Shown piece after piece: positions 49,989 through 58,286 of a stretch of 64,000 nucleotides of DNA; position 1 is the first letter of the stretch, and every line of letters begins with the position of its first letter. The DNA lies in assembly GCF_027925245.1 (NCBI RefSeq), contig NZ_BSDP01000001.1:1302001-1366000 (forward strand), given 5' to 3'. The notes below the pieces were generated by a model. It searched no databases, was not told where the DNA came from, and saw only the letters and a program-made list of their open reading frames with translations. Source of the stretch: Agromyces rhizosphaerae (GTDB taxonomy: Bacteria > Actinomycetota > Actinomycetes > Actinomycetales > Microbacteriaceae). The position numbers and the translations under genes are program-made.

Positions 49989-51857
49989 ATGGGCGAACCG
50001 ATCGAGCTCAGCACCGCGCCGTCGCGCCCCGACCGCCCGGCCCGGCCCGGCCGGTCACGGCGACCGCGGTTCAGCGGGGGCTCGTCCGAGCGCACCGCCG
50101 CAGGCCTCCTCCTGCTCGCCACGCTGGTCGCCATCACCTGGGCGAACTCGCCGATGAGCGCGACCTACGACGAGTTCTGGTCGACCGAGATCGAGCTCGC
50201 CGTGGGGTCGTTCGAGGCGCACATCAGCCTGCGCCACCTCGTGAACGACGGCATCATGACGCTGTTCTTCTTCGCGATCGGCCTCGAGGTCAAGCGCGAG
50301 ATCACCCTGGGCGAGCTCACCGACCGCTCCCGCGCGATGGTGCCCGTGATCGCCGCGGTCGCGGGGCTGGTCGTCCCCGCCCTGTTCTTCCTCGCCGTGG
50401 CCGGCACGACCGAGCAGGCGCACGCGTGGGGCGCCGTGATCTCGACCGACACCGCGTTCCTCGTGGGCGCGCTGGCGGTCATCGGCCCCAAGTTCCCCGC
50501 GCGGCTGCGCATCTTCCTGCTCACGCTGGCCGTGGTCGACGATGTCGGCGCGCTCGGCGCGATCGCGATCTTCTACAGCGACGACATCCAGATCTGGCCC
50601 CTGCTGCTGTCGATCGCGTTCCTCGCCGGCGTGTTCCTCGTGCGCTACCTGCCCGTCGGCCGCGGACCGGCGTACGCCGTGCTGTCGATCGGCGCCTGGG
50701 TCGCGATGTACGCGTCCGGGGTGCATCCGACCCTCGCGGGCGTGGCGATCGCGCTCATGATCCCGGTCTTCCCGCCGCGCCGCCGCGACGTCGAGCGCGC
50801 GGTGGAGCTCACGACCGCGTTCCGCCAGTCACCCAGCTCCGAGTACGCGGCGGCGGCGACCCGCAGCCTGCGCGCCTCGATCTCCGAGAACGAGCGCCTG
50901 CAGACGGCGTACTCGCCGTACGTCACGTACATCGTGCTGCCGCTGTTCGCCCTCGCGAACGCGGGCGTGCGCCTGGATGCCGAGACCGTCGGCGCGGCCC
51001 TCGGCTCGCTGCTGTTCTGGGGCATCATCGCCGGTCTCGTGGTGGGCAAGTTCGTCGGCATCACCGCGACGACCGCGATCGTCCGCGCGACCGGACTGGG
51101 CACGCTGGCGCCGGGCCTCACCCTCGCACGCGTCGCGGGCGGAGCGGCCCTGTCGGGCATCGGCTTCACCATCTCGCTGTTCATCGTCGACATCGCGATC
51201 GACGACCCGCTCGCACAGGCCGAGGCGAGATTCGGCGTGCTCGTGGCATCCGCAGTCGCCTTCCTGCTGGCGTGGGTCGTCTTCCGGGTGAGCGACCGGC
51301 TGCAGCCGCCCGTGCCGGTCGGCGGCACGCTCGCGCGGCCCGTCGACCCCGAGCGCGACCACATCCGCGGCCCGGTCGACGCGCCGCTCACGCTGGTCGA
51401 GTACGGCGACTTCGAGTGCCCGTTCTGCAGCCGCGCGACGGGTTCGATCGACCACGTGCGGTCGGTGCTCGGCGACGACCTGCGCTACGTCTGGCGGCAC
51501 CTGCCGCTGACCGAGGTGCACGACCACGCCGTGGACGCCGCGCGCGCCGCGGAGGCGGCCGCGAAGCAGGACGCGTTCTACGAGATGGGGCAGCTGCTGT
51601 TCGCGAACCAGGACCGCCTGGAGGTCGACGACCTGTGCGGCTACGCGGAGCAGCTCGGGCTCGACCCCGAACGGTTCCTCGAGGACTTCAACTCGACCGA
51701 GGTCGCGAACCGCGTCACCGACGACGCGCTCGACGCCGAGGTCATGGACCTGCACTCGACGCCCACGTTCTTCATCGGCGAGAAGCGCCACAAGGGCCAC
51801 TACGACGCGGCGACCCTCGTGGAGGCGCTGCGCGCCTCGCGCGAGCAGTCCTCCTGA
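49989..51857 (+). CDS. nhaA: Na+/H+ antiporter NhaA fused to a DsbA-like thioredoxin domain
   Basis: 622-residue fusion. The NhaA part (about 35-435) has about 11-12 spans, with FAIGLEVKREITLGEL, ISTDTAFLVGAL and VVDDVGALGAIAIFY, whose aspartates bind Na+ and protons. The C-terminal thioredoxin-fold part (about 445-620) begins with VPVGGTLARP and has the redox motif ECPFCSRA (CPFC), then TPTFFIGEKRH with the cis-Pro. NhaA-thioredoxin fusions are known in actinobacteria, but the reason is unclear. A basic N-terminal stretch precedes the first span. ATG 49989 follows a GGAGGGCGGGG tract. Confidence 0.93.
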   Translation: MGEPIELSTAPSRPDRPARPGRSRRPRFSGGSSERTAAGLLLLATLVAITWANSPMSATYDEFWSTEIELAVGSFEAHISLRHLVNDGIMTLFFFAIGLEVKREITLGELTDRSRAMVPVIAAVAGLVVPALFFLAVAGTTEQAHAWGAVISTDTAFLVGALAVIGPKFPARLRIFLLTLAVVDDVGALGAIAIFYSDDIQIWPLLLSIAFLAGVFLVRYLPVGRGPAYAVLSIGAWVAMYASGVHPTLAGVAIALMIPVFPPRRRDVERAVELTTAFRQSPSSEYAAAATRSLRASISENERLQTAYSPYVTYIVLPLFALANAGVRLDAETVGAALGSLLFWGIIAGLVVGKFVGITATTAIVRATGLGTLAPGLTLARVAGGAALSGIGFTISLFIVDIAIDDPLAQAEARFGVLVASAVAFLLAWVVFRVSDRLQPPVPVGGTLARPVDPERDHIRGPVDAPLTLVEYGDFECPFCSRATGSIDHVRSVLGDDLRYVWRHLPLTEVHDHAVDAARAAEAAAKQDAFYEMGQLLFANQDRLEVDDLCGYAEQLGLDPERFLEDFNSTEVANRVTDDALDAEVMDLHSTPTFFIGEKRHKGHYDAATLVEALRASREQSS

Positions 51858-51860
51858 CCC

Positions 51861-51918
51861 GAGACCCGTCGATTCCCTGCGTTCCCAGCGCTCAGAGTGC
51901 AGCATTTCGACGGGTCTC
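51861..51918. repeat. Palindromic repeat, copy A
   Basis: 58-bp hairpin-forming unit. The outer arms GAGACCCGTCGA and TCGACGGGTCTC are perfect complements. The inner part holds CTGCG...AGCGCTCAGAGTGCAG. It begins 4 bases after the nhaA stop. Copy B follows 15 bases later and copy C is at 55135. It may act as terminator, but the conserved sequence in three places marks a dispersed REP-like element. Confidence 0.8.
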
Positions 51919-51933
51919 AGCGCGCGCACCATC

Positions 51934-51990
51934 GAGACCCGTCGATTCCCTGCGCTCTGAGCGCTCAGAGTGCAGCATTTCGACGGGTCT
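51934..51990. repeat. Palindromic repeat, copy B
   Basis: Same unit as copy A, differing by a few bases in the central part. Here the inner palindrome CTCTGAGCGCTCAGAG is perfect. The outer arms AGACCCGTCGA and TCGACGGGTCT are conserved. Tandem with copy A in the nhaA/XRE gap. Confidence 0.8.
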
Positions 51991-52051
51991 TGGCAGACGG
52001 ATGCCGCGTGGCAGGCACTCGCAGGGCCTCCCTGCGCGCGGCGTACGGGCA

Positions 52052-52057
52052 TACCGT
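52052..52057 (+). promoter_or_regulatory. -10-like TACCGT, leaderless start
   Basis: TACCGT ends 6 bases before the ATG at 52064 and there is no Shine-Dalgarno, so transcription probably starts at or beside the A of ATG. This matches other likely leaderless genes in the window (4193, 58286, 62476, 62577). Confidence 0.5.
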
Positions 52058-52063
52058 GGGGTC

Positions 52064-52951
52064 ATGGCCGACCTGCGCGACGAGATCAAGGAGTTCCTGA
52101 GCTCCCGGCGCGCCCGCATCACCCCCGACCAGGCGGGCCTGCCCGCCTACGGCGGCAACCGGCGCGTGAAGGGCCTCCGCCGCGAGGAGGTCGCGATGCT
52201 CGCGGGCGTCTCGGTCGACTACTACGTGCGGCTCGAGCGCGGCAACCTCGCGGGGGCCTCCGAGAGCGTGCTCGACGCGCTCGCCAGCACGCTCCAGCTC
52301 GACGAAGCCGAGCGACAGTACCTCTACGACCTCGCCCGTGCCGCGGGACCGGGACGGACGCGCACCTCCCAGGCAGGGCCCGTCGTGCGCCCCGCCGTGC
52401 AGCAGGTGCTGGACGCGTTCGCCGACGCCCCGGCGTGGGTGCGCAACGGCCGGCACGACATCATCGCGGCGAACCGCCTCGCCCGCGCGCTCTACTCGCA
52501 GGTCTACGACGACCCGCGCCGGCCCGTGAACACCACCCGGTTCGCCTACCTGAACCCGGCCGCGCGCGAACTGTGGCGCGACTACGACCAGATCACGCAC
52601 GACGCGGCGGCGATGCTGCGCCTCGAGGCGGGGCGCAACCCGCACGACCCGGAGCTCATCCGGCTCGTGGGCGAGCTCTCCACGCAGAGCGAGCTGTTCC
52701 GCGAGCGTTGGGCGTCGCGCGACGTGAAGTTCCACCGCAGCGGCCTGAAGCGCCTGCACCACCCGGTGATCGGCGACCTCGACCTGAACTACGAGTCGAT
52801 GGAGCTGCCGAGCGAGCCGGGCCTGGTGCTGAACGTCTACACCGCCCCGGCGGGATCGCCCTCGGCCGACGGGCTGCGCATGCTCGCGTCCTGGGCGGCG
52901 ACGCACGAGGCGGAGTTCGCCGCCCAGGAGCGGGCCGCCGCCGGCTCCTGA
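52064..52951 (+). CDS. XRE-family regulator with MmyB-like ligand domain
   Basis: 295-residue regulator. The helix-turn-helix (about 15-80) reads RRVKGLRREEVAMLAGVSVDYYVRLERG, typical of the HTH_31 plus MmyB pair. The MmyB-like domain (about 105-275) contains PAWVRNGRHDIIAANRLARALY and FHRSGLKRLHHPVIGDLDL, thought to bind a fatty acid or similar ligand. These genes often lie beside the oxidoreductases they control; here ADH and cupin genes follow on the opposite strand. Target and ligand unknown. Confidence 0.92.
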   Translation: MADLRDEIKEFLSSRRARITPDQAGLPAYGGNRRVKGLRREEVAMLAGVSVDYYVRLERGNLAGASESVLDALASTLQLDEAERQYLYDLARAAGPGRTRTSQAGPVVRPAVQQVLDAFADAPAWVRNGRHDIIAANRLARALYSQVYDDPRRPVNTTRFAYLNPAARELWRDYDQITHDAAAMLRLEAGRNPHDPELIRLVGELSTQSELFRERWASRDVKFHRSGLKRLHHPVIGDLDLNYESMELPSEPGLVLNVYTAPAGSPSADGLRMLASWAATHEAEFAAQERAAAGS

Positions 52952-52979
52952 TCGCGGCCGCGCGACCACGCCGAGGTGC

Positions 52980-53067
52980 GTGACGAGATGTCGGATGCCC
53001 CGCCGCGGCGACGGCGTGTCACGGCGCGGGGCCGGCGTGTCGCCCGAGGCATCCGACATCTCGTCAC
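52980..53067. repeat. Long inverted repeat between convergent genes
   Basis: 20-bp perfect arms: GTGACGAGATGTCGGATGCC (52980-52999) and its complement (53048-53067), with a 48-base GC-rich loop. It lies between the XRE stop and the facing cupin stop. A loop this long is unusual for a terminator. Arm sequence resembles the palindromes at 18107 and 19874. Confidence 0.8.
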
Positions 53068-53080
53068 ATCGGCGGCCCGG

Positions 53081-53491
53081 TCAGGCCGAGGGGTACTCGT
53101 CGGTCGACACGTGGTCGCCCCAGACGGTCTCGGGCTCGGCCGAGCCCGGCTCGGGCGCCTCCCACACGGCGAGGTGGCACATGAAGCCGTCGGATGCCGC
53201 GCCGTGCCAGTGCCACTCCCCGGGCGGCGTGTACACCGTGTCGCCCGGGTGCAGCTCGATCGGCTCCTCGCCGCGCGACTGCACCCAGCCGATGCCCTCC
53301 GTCACGTGCAGGGTCTGGCCGACGGCGTGCCGGTGCCAGGCGGTGCGCGCCCCGGGCGTGAAGCGCACGAGGTTGACCCGCGTCCGCGACGGCGGCTTCC
53401 CCATGTAGTAGGGGTTGAAGTAGACGTCGCCGGTGAACCACTGCTCGGGTCCCTTTATCGTCGCGCCCTTGGGCTGCATCCGTGTACTCAT
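53081..53491 (-). CDS. Cupin-domain protein
   Basis: 136-residue single-domain cupin. Motif 1 is PGARTAWHRHAVGQTLHVTEG (His-His-Gln/Glu pattern, about 48-66) and motif 2 is HPGDTVYTPPGEWHWHGA (about 81-98), providing a metal site. Similar to (R)-mandelonitrile-lyase-like and carboxymuconolactone-associated cupins found with dehydrogenases. GAAGGAG precedes the ATG. It follows the alcohol dehydrogenase gene by 40 bases and is probably co-transcribed with it. Reaction unknown. Confidence 0.88.
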   Translation of the reverse strand: MSTRMQPKGATIKGPEQWFTGDVYFNPYYMGKPPSRTRVNLVRFTPGARTAWHRHAVGQTLHVTEGIGWVQSRGEEPIELHPGDTVYTPPGEWHWHGAASDGFMCHLAVWEAPEPGSAEPETVWGDHVSTDEYPSA

Positions 53492-53531
53492 GTCGTCGCT
53501 CCTTCGTGGGATTCGAACTGCGCCGGGTCCA

Positions 53532-54581
53532 TCAGAACTCGACCATCACCTTCAGCGCCTCGCGCGCGTCCATCGCCGCGTAGCCCGCGGGCACGTCGTC
53601 GATGCCGACCGAACGGTCGAACACGCGACCCGGGTCGATCTCGCCCTCGAGCACCTGGCGGATGGCCGGCTCGAGGTAGGCGCGCACGGGCGCGGGGCCG
53701 CCGGTCAGCGTCGCGTTCTTGCCGAACAGCGAGCCGAACCCGATCGGCGCCTCCTCGTACTGCGGCACGCCGACGCGGGAGATGACGCCACCCGGGCGGA
53801 CGACGCCGTAGGACTGCTCGTACGCCGGCATGTGGCCGACCGCCTCGAGCACGACGTGGCTGCCCTCGCCGCCGGTCAGGTCCATGACCTTCGCGATGCC
53901 CTCGGCGCCGCGCTCGGCGACCACGTCGGTGGCGCCCCACTCGCGGCCGAGATCGGTGCGCGAGGTGTGGCGACCCATCAGGATGATGCGCTCGGCGCCC
54001 ATGGTGCGCGACGCGAGCACGGCCGAGAGGCCGACCGCGCCGTCGCCGATCACGGTGACGGTCCTGCCGGGCTCGACGCGGCCCATGTGCGCGGCGTGGT
54101 AGCCGGTGAGGTACACGTCCGAGAGCGTGAGCAGTGAGGCGAGCAGGCTCGGGTCGGCGCCCGCGGGGTCGACGTCGGGCACCTTCACGAGCGAGCCGTC
54201 GGCCTGCGGAATGCGCGCGAGCTCGGCCTGGAGGCCGCCCGTCTGCGGGGTGCCGTACCAGCCGCCGTGCGGGCACGAGGTCTGGAAGCCCTCGCGGCAG
54301 AACGCGCAGGTGTTGTCCTGGAACGCGAACGGGGCGATGACGAAGTCGCCGGGCCGCAGCGAGGTGACGGCCGCGCCGACCTCCTCGACGACGCCGATCA
54401 GCTCGTGGCCCATCGGGTTGCCGTGCTCGGAGTGCGGCATCGAGTGGTAGGGGTGCAGGTCGCTGCCGCAGACGCAGGCGCGAACGGTGCGGACGATGGC
54501 GTCGGTGGGCTGCTGGATGACGGGGTCGGGCACCGTCTCGACGCGGACGTCGCCGGCGCCGTACAGGAACGTGGCCTTCAT
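53532..54581 (-). CDS. Zinc-dependent alcohol dehydrogenase-like oxidoreductase
   Basis: 349-residue MDR-family enzyme beginning MKATFLYGAGDVRVE. The catalytic zinc ligands are in CVCGSDLHPYH and GHELIGVV (about 36-65). A partial structural-zinc loop (DNTCAFCREGFQTSC, about 90-105) has three cysteines. The NAD(P) motif is VIGDGAVGLSAV at about 170. The acceptor could be an aldehyde or alcohol; specificity unknown. It starts divergently from the DUF2255 gene with 180 bases between and is followed by the cupin gene. Confidence 0.9.
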   Translation of the reverse strand: MKATFLYGAGDVRVETVPDPVIQQPTDAIVRTVRACVCGSDLHPYHSMPHSEHGNPMGHELIGVVEEVGAAVTSLRPGDFVIAPFAFQDNTCAFCREGFQTSCPHGGWYGTPQTGGLQAELARIPQADGSLVKVPDVDPAGADPSLLASLLTLSDVYLTGYHAAHMGRVEPGRTVTVIGDGAVGLSAVLASRTMGAERIILMGRHTSRTDLGREWGATDVVAERGAEGIAKVMDLTGGEGSHVVLEAVGHMPAYEQSYGVVRPGGVISRVGVPQYEEAPIGFGSLFGKNATLTGGPAPVRAYLEPAIRQVLEGEIDPGRVFDRSVGIDDVPAGYAAMDAREALKVMVEF

Positions 54582-54761
54582 GAGGTGTCTCGTTCTCCTT
54601 CTGAGTGGTTCCGCCACGGGCAAGGACCCGCGACCTCAGCCATTCGACCCCGCCGCGCGCGGGCGTGGGAGTCCCTGACGAGACAGGTACCGCCAGGGCC
54701 TGTCGCCGGCGCGGCCGATGCCGCAGAGTGGGAGGCGACGTCCATGACGAGAGGAAGCACC

Positions 54762-55130
54762 ATGCCCACGTGGACCCCCGATGAACTCGACTCGCTCGAC
54801 CGCACGCAGGAGATCCGCGTCGCCGGCCGGAAGCAGGACGGCTCGCTGCGCACCCTCACGATCGTCTGGCACGTCGTCGTCGACGGCGCGCTGTACGTGC
54901 GTTCCTACAAGGGCGCCGACGGTCAGTGGTACAAGGGCGTGCTGCGCAACCTCGCCGGTGCCGTCAGCTGGGGCGGGCAGACCCGCGATGTCACGTACAT
55001 CCCCGACGACGCGCACGACGAGGACGTCGATGCCGCCTACTTCGCGAAGTACGGCGACACCGGCCCCACGCGCGCCATGGTCGCCCCGTCCGCGGTCGCG
55101 ACCACCCTCCGCGTCGAACCCGCCGCCTGA
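54762..55130 (+). CDS. DUF2255 family protein
   Basis: 122-residue protein of a small family of unknown function. The pattern TIVWHVVVDGALYVRSYKG followed by WYKGVLRN and DVDAAYFAKYG is characteristic and suggests a split-barrel fold like flavin- or F420-binding proteins. Start chosen at ATG 54762 (MPTWTPDEL) with GAGGAAG upstream; ATG 54744 with GGAGG upstream is also possible. Ends 4 bases before repeat copy C. No pathway link is clear. Confidence 0.85.
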   Translation: MPTWTPDELDSLDRTQEIRVAGRKQDGSLRTLTIVWHVVVDGALYVRSYKGADGQWYKGVLRNLAGAVSWGGQTRDVTYIPDDAHDEDVDAAYFAKYGDTGPTRAMVAPSAVATTLRVEPAA

Positions 55131-55134
55131 CGCC

Positions 55135-55191
55135 GAGACCCGTCGAATTCCTGCGTTCTCAGCGCTCAGAGCGCAGGGAATCGACGGGTCT
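55135..55191. repeat. Palindromic repeat, copy C
   Basis: 57-bp unit, 3.2 kb from copy B. The outer arms AGACCCGTCGA and TCGACGGGTCT are identical to copies A and B. The inner arms TTCCTGCG and CGCAGGGAA pair almost fully, so this copy forms the best hairpin. As with copy A, it begins 4 bases after a stop codon (DUF2255). Confidence 0.8.
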
Positions 55192-55256
55192 GGGAACCGG
55201 GCATGGTCGACCGGCACCGGTACGCTCGTCTGCGAACGGATGCGGGAGGCACGGGC

Positions 55257-55871
55257 ATGACCGAGCAGGTCGCCGCGACGGGGCGCAAGCGCGGGCCGTA
55301 CGCGAAGACGAAGCGCACGCGCGCCGCGATCCTCGACGCCGCGCTCGACGTGTTCGCCCGCGGCGGCTACCGCTCGGGCTCCATCCGCGACATCGCGACG
55401 GCGGTCGGCATGAGCGAGGCCGGACTGCTGCACCACTTCCCCACCAAGAGCGCGCTGCTCGCGGCCGTGCTCGAGCACCGCGACCAGCGGTCGATCGACG
55501 TGCTCGGCACCGACGACGCCGATCCGCTCGCCACCCTCCGCGGCCTGGTCGAGCTCGCCCGCTACAACGCGTCGGTGCCGGGCGTGGTCGCCCTGTACTG
55601 CACGCTCTCGGCGGAGGCCACCGACCCGGGGCATCCGGCCCATGCGTACTTCGTGACGCGCTACGCCGACACCGTCGGCCGGCTCGAGCGGGCATTCGAC
55701 GGATGCCGCGAGCTCGGCCGACTCCGCGACGGCACGACCCCAGGGTCGGCCGCCCGCCAGGCGGTCGCGGTCATGGACGGCCTGCAGGTGCAGTGGCTGC
55801 TCGACCCGGAGGGCGTGGACATGGCCGCCGAGCTCGACCGGTTCCTGCGCGAGGTCGTCGACTTCGACTGA
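55257..55871 (+). CDS. TetR-family regulator
   Basis: 204-residue regulator. The helix-turn-helix (about 18-65) reads RAAILDAALDVFARGGYRSG and IRDIATAVGMSEAGLLHHFP. The C-terminal part contains RYNASVPGVVALYCTLSAEATDPGHPAHAYF, which is closely similar to the TetR at 58286. GGGAGG precedes the ATG at 55257. The two paralogues flank the GH3 gene. Likely local glycosidase regulator; ligand unknown. Confidence 0.9.
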   Translation: MTEQVAATGRKRGPYAKTKRTRAAILDAALDVFARGGYRSGSIRDIATAVGMSEAGLLHHFPTKSALLAAVLEHRDQRSIDVLGTDDADPLATLRGLVELARYNASVPGVVALYCTLSAEATDPGHPAHAYFVTRYADTVGRLERAFDGCRELGRLRDGTTPGSAARQAVAVMDGLQVQWLLDPEGVDMAAELDRFLREVVDFD

Positions 55872-55897
55872 GTCGCCGACGACGACCTCGGCGGACG

Positions 55898-58144
55898 CTA
55901 CGACCGCGCGTTCGCCTCGGCGAGCACGCGCTCGACCTCGTCGCGGTCGAGCGGCATGTTCGGGAACGACGTGAGCCGGCCGATCGGGAACGACGCGAGC
56001 ATCTTGAACATGGCGGGGTCGGCCATGAACGAGCCCTCGGCGGCGAGCGCCTGGCGGATGACGGGCCCGGCGATCGGGTCCTCGACGACCTCGCCGATCG
56101 ACGAGTGCATGCTGAGCGGCACGCGCACGTCGTCGCCCGCCACGTCCACCGACACCGTCGCGCGGAGGTCGCGGCTCGACGCGCCGATCGACAGCTCGTA
56201 CGCGCCGCCCTCGACGATCCAGGCGTCCGCGCGCGTGTCCCAGTACGCGAGGTCGTCCCGGCGCAGGTGCACGCGCGCGACGCGGGACTCGCCCGCGGGC
56301 ACGGACACCTTCGCGAAGCCCTTCAGCTCGCGCGGCGCGCGCACCACCGACGACCCGGGCAGCGCCGAGTAGACCTGCACGACCTCGGCGCCGTCGCGGT
56401 CGCCCGTGTTGGTCACGGTCACGCGCACGTCGATGCCGTCGGCCGTGGCCTCGGCCGAGGCATCCGCGTACTCGAAGTCCGTGTACGAGAGGCCGTGCCC
56501 GAACGGGTACGCCACGTCGATCGCGCGGGCGTCGTACCAGCGGTAGCCGACGAACAGGCCCTCGCCGTAGCGCACGCGGGAGTGCTCGCCGGGGAAGTCG
56601 AGGAACGCCGGGCTGTCCTCGAGGCGGTGCGGGATCGTCTCGGCGAGCCGGCCCGACGGGTTGACGCGGCCGTAGAGCACGTCGGCGACCGCGCCGCCGC
56701 CGGCCTGGCCGAGCAGCCAGCCCTCGACGATCGCCGGCACGCGGTCGGCGAAGGGCAGGCGCACGACGCCGCCGTTCGAGAGCACGACGACCGTGTTCGG
56801 GTTGGCCGCGATCACCCGGTCGGCGAGCTCGAGCTGCGCGGCGGGCAGCTCGATGTCGTCGCGGTCGAAGCCCTCCGACTCGAGCTCGGCGGGCACGCCG
56901 AGGAACAGCAGCACGGTGCCGGCTGCGGATGCGGCGGCGACGGCCTGGTCCGCGAGCGCGGCGTCGGCCGTGCCGTCGGCGGAGTACCCGGCCGCGAACG
57001 GCACCTCGGCACCCGCGACCGCGCGGATCTCGTCGAGCGCGTTGTCGAGGCGGTGCGGGTTGATGAGCGACGAGCCGGCGCCTTGGTAGCGCGGGGTGCG
57101 CGCGAGCTCGCCGACGACGGCGACGGATGCCCCGGGCTCCAGCGGCAGCGCGCCGCCCTCGTTGCGCAGCAGCACGATGCTCGCGGCCGCGACCTCGCGG
57201 GCGAGCGCATGGTGGGCGTCGACGTCGTACGTGGCATCCGGCCTCGCTGCCGCGACCGCCTTGTGCACGAGGTCGAGGTTGCGCCGCACGGCGACGTCGA
57301 GCGCGGCCTCGTCGAGCTCGCCGGCGCGCACGGCGGCCACGAGCTCGGCGTCGGTGCGGCCGTCGCTCGACGGCATCTCGAGGTCGAGGCCGGCGACCAG
57401 GCCGGTGACGCGGTGGTTGACGGCGCCCCAGTCGGAGACGACGAGGCCCTCGAAGCCCCACTCGTCGCGCAGCACGCTCGTGAGCAGCCACGGGTCCTCG
57501 GAGGTGTAGACGCCGTTGAGCCGGTTGTAGGAGCACATGACGGTCCAGGGCTGGGCGTCCTGCACGACGCGCTGGAACCCGCGGAGGTAGATCTCGCGCA
57601 GCGGGCGCTCGTCGACGTCGGCCGAGACGCGCATGCGGTCGGCCTCCTGGTTGTTCGCGGCGAAGTGCTTGAGCGAGGCGCCGACGCCCTGCGACTGCAG
57701 GCCGCGCACGAGCGCGGTGCCCATGACGCCCGACACGATCGGGTCCTCGGAGAGGTACTCGAAGTTGCGGCCGCAGAGCGGCGAGCGCTTGATGTTGATG
57801 CCCGGGCCGAGCAGCACGCCGACGTCCTCGGCGAGCGACTCCTCGCCCAGGGCGACGCCGACCCGCTCGAGCAGCTCGGGGTCGAACGACGACCCGAGGG
57901 CGACGGCGGGCGGGAAGCAGGTGGCCGGCACGCTGTCGGCGATGCCGAGGTGGTCGGCGCCGGCGCGCTGCTTGCGCACGCCGTGCGGGCCGTCGGTGAG
58001 CATGATGCCGGGCAGGCCCACCCGCTCGATCGGCTCGGTGGTCCAGAAGCTCGCGCCGCTCGTGAGGGAGGCCTTCTCCTCGAGGGTGAGGTCGGCCACG
58101 CGCACCTCGCGGTCGGCGGCGGGGCGGTTCAGCGTGTCGGTCAT
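55898..58144 (-). CDS. Beta-glucosidase, GH3
   Basis: 748-residue GH3 enzyme without signal peptide. The N-terminal barrel (about 20-300) contains LKHFAANNQEADR and the nucleophile Asp in GLVVSDWGAVNHR (about 240). The second domain (about 310-530) has EVAAASIVLLRNEGGALPL and the acid/base region around AELESEGFDRDDIELP. A fibronectin-III-like domain ends the protein (about 580-660), followed by a 90-residue helical tail. AAGGAG precedes the ATG. It would remove beta-glucose from the aglycone or core of plant glycosides after rhamnose or apiose is removed. Divergent from the TetR at 58286. Confidence 0.95.
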   Translation of the reverse strand: MTDTLNRPAADREVRVADLTLEEKASLTSGASFWTTEPIERVGLPGIMLTDGPHGVRKQRAGADHLGIADSVPATCFPPAVALGSSFDPELLERVGVALGEESLAEDVGVLLGPGINIKRSPLCGRNFEYLSEDPIVSGVMGTALVRGLQSQGVGASLKHFAANNQEADRMRVSADVDERPLREIYLRGFQRVVQDAQPWTVMCSYNRLNGVYTSEDPWLLTSVLRDEWGFEGLVVSDWGAVNHRVTGLVAGLDLEMPSSDGRTDAELVAAVRAGELDEAALDVAVRRNLDLVHKAVAAARPDATYDVDAHHALAREVAAASIVLLRNEGGALPLEPGASVAVVGELARTPRYQGAGSSLINPHRLDNALDEIRAVAGAEVPFAAGYSADGTADAALADQAVAAASAAGTVLLFLGVPAELESEGFDRDDIELPAAQLELADRVIAANPNTVVVLSNGGVVRLPFADRVPAIVEGWLLGQAGGGAVADVLYGRVNPSGRLAETIPHRLEDSPAFLDFPGEHSRVRYGEGLFVGYRWYDARAIDVAYPFGHGLSYTDFEYADASAEATADGIDVRVTVTNTGDRDGAEVVQVYSALPGSSVVRAPRELKGFAKVSVPAGESRVARVHLRRDDLAYWDTRADAWIVEGGAYELSIGASSRDLRATVSVDVAGDDVRVPLSMHSSIGEVVEDPIAGPVIRQALAAEGSFMADPAMFKMLASFPIGRLTSFPNMPLDRDEVERVLAEANARS

Positions 58145-58202
58145 CGTGCTCCTTCGTCCTGGTGACCGGTCGCACGACGCGGGGCGCGACGACGCGGTAT
58201 GA

Positions 58203-58226
58203 GAAACCATAGATCGTTCGCGTTTC
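58203..58226. promoter_or_regulatory. Candidate operator between GH3 and TetR genes
   Basis: GAAAC (58203-58207) and GTTTC (58222-58226) form an inverted pair with centres 19 bp apart, within the only A/T-rich part of this divergent gap. A TetR dimer could bind here to control both genes. Evidence is positional and weak. Confidence 0.35.
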
Positions 58227-58272
58227 ATTTTCAAGTGCTCGCTCGGTTTTCATGCCCGGCGCGCTCGACGGC

Positions 58273-58286
58273 TACGATCGAGCGCA
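58273..58286 (+). promoter_or_regulatory. Leaderless promoter core TACGATCGAGCGCA
   Basis: The -10-like TACGAT (58273-58278) is followed by CGAGCGC and then the ATG at 58286, with no ribosome site. The same 14 bases recur at 62563-62576 directly before another start codon. Confidence 0.55.
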
